Positions 6,379 to 9,384 of a stretch of DNA of 9,384 bases are shown here, in pieces. Under the pieces are notes generated by a model. That model ran no database searches. It was not told the DNA's origin and saw only the letters and a list, made by a program, of their open reading frames with translations. The first letter of the stretch is position 1. Every line of letters starts with the position of its first letter. The stretch is from an uncultured Granulosicoccus sp. (GTDB lineage Bacteria > Pseudomonadota > Gammaproteobacteria > Granulosicoccales > Granulosicoccaceae): positions 1-9,384 of the forward strand of contig CALDSR010000075.1 in the NCBI GenBank assembly GCA_937924505.1, written 5' to 3'. The position numbers were made by a program, and so were the translations under genes.

Positions 6379-7395
6379 ATGCACTTCAACTCTGTCGTAC
6401 ATATAGGTGCGGGTAAATGCGGGAGCACTTCCCTGCAAAAAAGCTTAAGTCATTCTCCCTTTCTGAACGATACCACACACTCACAACACTACGAGTACGT
6501 GGTAATAAGAGACAATGGTCATGTGTTGCGAGGTGAACAACTGAAAAATAACCTGACGCCAACCGGGTTTGGCAGTGTGGACTTGACACACGATGCGCAT
6601 TCCCACCTGAATGTATCTTCTGTCGCCAAGAATTTACATAAAATTTATCAGGACAAACACATCCCCATTCTGTCTTGCGAAGGTTGGCTTAGTCGTGCTC
6701 ATCAATTTGAATCGAAGCAGTTACTCAGACAACTGTCCCTCCAGCCTAAAGTTGTGATTTACGTAAGACCACCTCTAGAATGGATCAACAGCGCTTGGTG
6801 GCAATGGGGGGCTTGGCAAAATATCGAATTTGAACAATGGCTTGATCGGCAAATAAAGGTCGTTAACTGGACTCGATGGATCCGTGAATGGAAAGCGCTC
6901 GACCACGTTGCTTCAGTGGATGTTCGATTAGCCACATCAGATGTGGTTGAATCATTTGGTCAAATATTAAATGTGGATTTGCCAACACTCAAAAACAGTA
7001 ATGTGGGCTCCCCGCCGGTTCTTCTACGATTTTTACAACGTCATCGTCAGTTCCGCACTGACCCTCACGATAGTCAGATTGAGCGATATTTAATCACCAA
7101 GCTTCCAGCGGCTACCGAAAAAACACCTTGGATATTATCCGAGAAATGGCAAGTTCGAATTATCGAAAGCTTGCGTGAATCTTACAATGAGCTTTTGACC
7201 TTTTTACCTTTTGAAGAGCAACAGAGAATGCGTGATGACGCACGATGGTGGCATGCATCTAGTGGCAATAAACGAATACCTGAATCACCCAATCCTATAT
7301 CTACCGGTCGAAATTTTATGGATATGAAATTGTCGCTATGGGCCAATGCGTATTTATTAAAGCGATCCCTAAAAAGAAGAACATCGTTGTTTTGA
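6379..7395 (+). CDS. sulfotransferase-family protein (PAPS-dependent type)
   Basis: A 338-residue soluble protein with both nucleotide-binding signatures of the P-loop sulfotransferase family, which transfers sulfate from PAPS to hydroxyl or amino groups of glycans, lipids or small molecules. The 5'-phosphosulfate loop is HIGAGKCGSTSLQ (8-20; K13 is the catalytic-type lysine, S16/T17 the loop hydroxyls). The 3'-phosphate motif is YVRPPLEWINSAW (128-140), with R130 and S138 in the expected R-x7-S arrangement. No signal peptide or membrane helix is seen, and the C-terminal tail is basic (LLKRSLKRRTSLF), so it should act in the cytoplasm or at the inner membrane face. The acceptor is unknown; surface polysaccharide or lipid sulfation is a common role, but no glycosyltransferase or PAPS-synthesis genes are nearby. 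It stands alone on the + strand, preceded by a long leader with a possible promoter and inverted repeat, and converges on the RCC1-like gene. Confidence 0.87.
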   Translation: MHFNSVVHIGAGKCGSTSLQKSLSHSPFLNDTTHSQHYEYVVIRDNGHVLRGEQLKNNLTPTGFGSVDLTHDAHSHLNVSSVAKNLHKIYQDKHIPILSCEGWLSRAHQFESKQLLRQLSLQPKVVIYVRPPLEWINSAWWQWGAWQNIEFEQWLDRQIKVVNWTRWIREWKALDHVASVDVRLATSDVVESFGQILNVDLPTLKNSNVGSPPVLLRFLQRHRQFRTDPHDSQIERYLITKLPAATEKTPWILSEKWQVRIIESLRESYNELLTFLPFEEQQRMRDDARWWHASSGNKRIPESPNPISTGRNFMDMKLSLWANAYLLKRSLKRRTSLF

Positions 7396-7430
7396 TCAAA
7401 TCCAGCTACTAAACATTCTCTTAACAATGC

Positions 7431-7601
7431 TTGCTTTCATCCGCCAAGCTCGTCAATTTTACTCATCCCGAATACCGCACTCGCATCTGGAAAGACGCGA
7501 TTTACGATGAATGGTCCAGATCAGGTTCCTGCTCTTATGTGAGTAATTTCGAGATTTCCACCAACCGCTTCGCATCCAAACAGACCCCAAACAAAGAATA
7601 A
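7431..7601 (+). pseudogene. short coding-looking frame, possible gene remnant
   Basis: Between the two convergent genes, one + strand frame stays open for about 56 codons after a stop at 7422-7424. It reads with a protein-like composition (for example THPEYRTRIWKDAIYDEWSR) up to TAA 7599-7601. It has no ATG and no ribosome site; TTG 7431 is the only early start. I cannot assign a family. It may be the 3' end of a decayed gene, or chance. The same interval shows no clear terminator for either neighbour. Confidence 0.2.
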
Positions 7602-7616
7602 CTTGAGGCGTTTATT

Positions 7617-9146
7617 TTAACTACAATCGGCACCACTGTTTGCTCTATCTAAAATTTCACCATCAAAGCCAATCGCGCTGACTCTGAAGCAGCTGCTTAC
7701 TCGTTCCTCGAGGTTGATATACAACTGAGATCGAGTGAAACCAGCTCGTCTGCCATTTAGCTCTATTTCGAAACCATCAATCAATGGTTGTTTATCCTGT
7801 TCGATAGTCCAGTAAACCAATGATCCTCTCGCCACAGCATTTCTGTTGAGACTTGTAAAGACTTCCTCCGAGCCAAATGTCTCCTGTCTGCTAGCTACCA
7901 AAGGCGGTTCGCCATCAAACAGGACAGTATCAGTTGCAGTGTCAACGATTAACTCTGGCGAAGGTAAGCCTATGTTTCCCGAGTCGTCTATCAGACGAAT
8001 TTGGTAGGTGTTAGTCGATAATGCGCTTCCATCGAAGTAGCTCTGCCTTGCGTCAACTCGGTCGAGCAGTGTGCCATTGCGAAAAATTTCAACCTGGACA
8101 GCCCTTCCCGCAAATGGTACGGGTGTCCAGAATATCTCAACGCTCGAGCGTCCATAAATGCGGGCATCCATATCCAACCTCATGTTGGTGACAATTTCCT
8201 GAGATGTCTGGTCAGGATTATCTATATCCGGGAAGTTGGCACTCGGTGACCAGCATTGCAGAGAACCATCAAGGCGCTCACCACACAGGGTTGTACCAAC
8301 TGGACCTGAGTCTCTCGACCTTCCTATTCCAGTAAAGCCTGTTTCCACAGACTGAATACTAAGAAATTGCTCGCCGAGTGGAAAATCATCAAAATCAGGA
8401 CTACCTGGAAACGAGAAGCTGCTGGTATTACACTCAAGCACATTGCTGGTGCTCAAACCGCACACCGCGCCAATTGTAGTGGCCAAGTCGATATAAGGGC
8501 CGTCAGTTAGTGGTGGCACCAGACTATTTATTAATGAATTACATAGAATCTCGCCGGAAGAGGTAAGACCGCATACGCCCTGAGATTGCATGTCAAGATC
8601 TACAAAGGGTCCGCTTAAGTCAGCCGGTGCTCTCTCTCCATCCGTAGACCAACAAGTTATGTTGCCATTTTCAAGAATGCCACACGATGATGTGAATGCT
8701 GCATGTACCTTGGTAAACATGGCCCCTTCGGGTGGCTCGGTTTGTCGGTTAGTATTCAAGCCCCAACAATGCGCCTCTCCAGCAGCGTCTACTGCACAAG
8801 TATGATTGTGCCCTGCGTTAATTTGGCTGAGAGGCCGTCGGATGACAGGTATATCCAATTGACCAAAATTATTCTCCCCCCAACAAACAGCATTACCTTC
8901 TAAGGTTATCCCGCAGGCATGGGTATCGCCCGAGCTAACCGCTATTAACTCAGGAAGATCCTCCGGAGGCAGCAATCGTTCGAATGCGGACATCACACTA
9001 CAGTCCACTGCACCATTTTCTTGCAAGTTGCACAATTGCGATTCGCCAACGCTGTAACGCGACTGTGATTGTGATTGTGCGTTTGTTACTGCAGGCAATA
9101 ATAGTAGCGCCAGAACGGGCATCAGTTTAATTGAATTACGAGTCAC
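7617..9146 (-). CDS. secreted RCC1-like repeat protein with C-x9-C blades and Ig/FN3-like region
   Basis: A 509-residue exported protein. I place the start at GTG 9146, not at the upstream TTG 9185: GGAGAG lies 8 bases before the GTG, and the protein then opens with a compact signal peptide (1-23, LMPVLALLLLPAVTNA). Numbered from the GTG, seven cysteine pairs follow, each with exactly nine residues between: C39/C49, C78/C88, C117/C127, C155/C165, C192/C202, C229/C239 and C288/C298. The best units read HACGITLEGNAVCWGENNFG and HTCAVDAAGEAHCWGLN, the form seen in bacterial RCC1-like (alpha-tubulin suppressor-like) proteins. A seven-bladed propeller is a reasonable inference. Residues about 334-403 look like an Ig/fibronectin-III fold (VEIFWTPV...VQVEIFRNG...YQIRLIDDSGN). 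A second beta-rich domain follows, with a final pair C486/C508. A binding or structural role outside the cytoplasm is likely; no catalytic motif is visible and the ligand is unknown. Confidence 0.88.
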   Translation of the reverse strand: MTRNSIKLMPVLALLLLPAVTNAQSQSQSRYSVGESQLCNLQENGAVDCSVMSAFERLLPPEDLPELIAVSSGDTHACGITLEGNAVCWGENNFGQLDIPVIRRPLSQINAGHNHTCAVDAAGEAHCWGLNTNRQTEPPEGAMFTKVHAAFTSSCGILENGNITCWSTDGERAPADLSGPFVDLDMQSQGVCGLTSSGEILCNSLINSLVPPLTDGPYIDLATTIGAVCGLSTSNVLECNTSSFSFPGSPDFDDFPLGEQFLSIQSVETGFTGIGRSRDSGPVGTTLCGERLDGSLQCWSPSANFPDIDNPDQTSQEIVTNMRLDMDARIYGRSSVEIFWTPVPFAGRAVQVEIFRNGTLLDRVDARQSYFDGSALSTNTYQIRLIDDSGNIGLPSPELIVDTATDTVLFDGEPPLVASRQETFGSEEVFTSLNRNAVARGSLVYWTIEQDKQPLIDGFEIELNGRRAGFTRSQLYINLEERVSSCFRVSAIGFDGEILDRANSGADCS

Positions 9147-9154
9147 GAGACGAT

Positions 9155-9160
9155 CTCTCC
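9155..9160 (-). promoter_or_regulatory. Shine-Dalgarno GGAGAG deciding the RCC1-like gene start
   Basis: On the - strand GGAGAG lies 8 bases upstream of GTG 9146. The TTG at 9185, which opens the longest frame, has no such site and would put 13 extra residues before the signal peptide. Confidence 0.6.
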
Positions 9161-9205
9161 GTTTGACAAGCGATTGACAAATCAATGCTTTAAATATAAC
9201 GGGAA

Positions 9206-9211
9206 ATTATA
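9206..9211 (-). promoter_or_regulatory. candidate -10 element of the RCC1-like gene
   Basis: A perfect TATAAT on the - strand in an AT-rich region, giving a transcript start near 9199 and a leader of about 50 bases before GTG 9146. The -35 is unclear; CATAAC, 16 bases further upstream, is a poor match. The remaining bases to 9384 are AT-rich with no gene that I can support. Confidence 0.4.
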
Positions 9212-9384
9212 CTCTTGCGGGGAGTCTGTTATGTATTGAAATTGAGTTTTTCATGGGTAAAATAACCGGAAATAATAAAACTTACCCCATAACTCTGCAC
9301 TTTCGAAATAAATTTGTAGGTTTGTTTGTATATTCGGCCAGATCTACATCAAATTCGATGAAAATGCATTCTTTGCACTTTTTC

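Noticed and set aside
6181..6438. 85-codon - strand frame overlapping the sulfotransferase start
   Set aside because: It covers the sulfotransferase ribosome site and P-loop codons on the opposite strand, which marks it as a shadow.
9255..9287. GGGTAA...TTACCC inverted repeat upstream of the RCC1-like gene
   Set aside because: Arms are only six bases with a 21-base gap in AT-rich DNA, which is expected by chance.
9358..9384. ATG opening a frame (MKMHSLHFF) at the right edge on the + strand
   Set aside because: Only nine codons are visible and no ribosome site precedes it; whether a gene starts here cannot be judged.

Overview
The window looks like ordinary chromosome from a Gram-negative bacterium, most likely a marine or environmental gammaproteobacterium. 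That placement is an inference. It rests on a cytosolic hybrid histidine kinase with an LRQPLHAMGLFLDIL-type H-box, a TauD/TfdA-family dioxygenase, two Sec-exported proteins with classical signal peptides, a bacterial sulfotransferase and purine-rich ribosome binding sites. By eye the base composition is balanced to slightly AT-rich. I see no rRNA, tRNA, CRISPR array, complete insertion sequence or phage gene.

Left part (118-4443, all + strand): a PAS hybrid sensor kinase/response regulator; 66 bases later an Fe(II)/2-oxoglutarate-dependent oxygenase; then a membrane-anchored pentapeptide-repeat protein with a strict ten-residue (30-bp) repeat. The short gaps (66 and 90 bases) allow cotranscription. 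Nothing in the sequence links the three proteins to one pathway.

Middle (4486-6378): a secreted calcineurin-like metallophosphoesterase on the - strand converges on the pentapeptide gene, with 42 bases between their stops. Upstream of it is about 0.7 kb without a convincing gene. It holds a short 9-bp tandem repeat, a GC-rich patch with overlapping short open frames, a candidate promoter and a perfect 9-bp inverted repeat. Two tiny ORFs joined by a GTGA overlap follow before the next gene.

Right part (6379-9384): a PAPS-dependent-type sulfotransferase (+) converges on a secreted RCC1-like protein (-) across 221 bases that contain a short coding-looking frame without a good start. The RCC1-like protein carries seven C-x9-C pairs at near-regular spacing, followed by an Ig/fibronectin-like region. 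Its best start is a GTG with a well-placed Shine-Dalgarno, 39 bases inside the longest open frame. Its promoter region fills the right edge of the window.

The exported or membrane-anchored proteins and the sulfotransferase suggest cell-envelope and surface functions, but I find no clear evidence of a single multi-gene system. The most unusual structures are the two repeat proteins and the inverted repeat upstream of the sulfotransferase gene.
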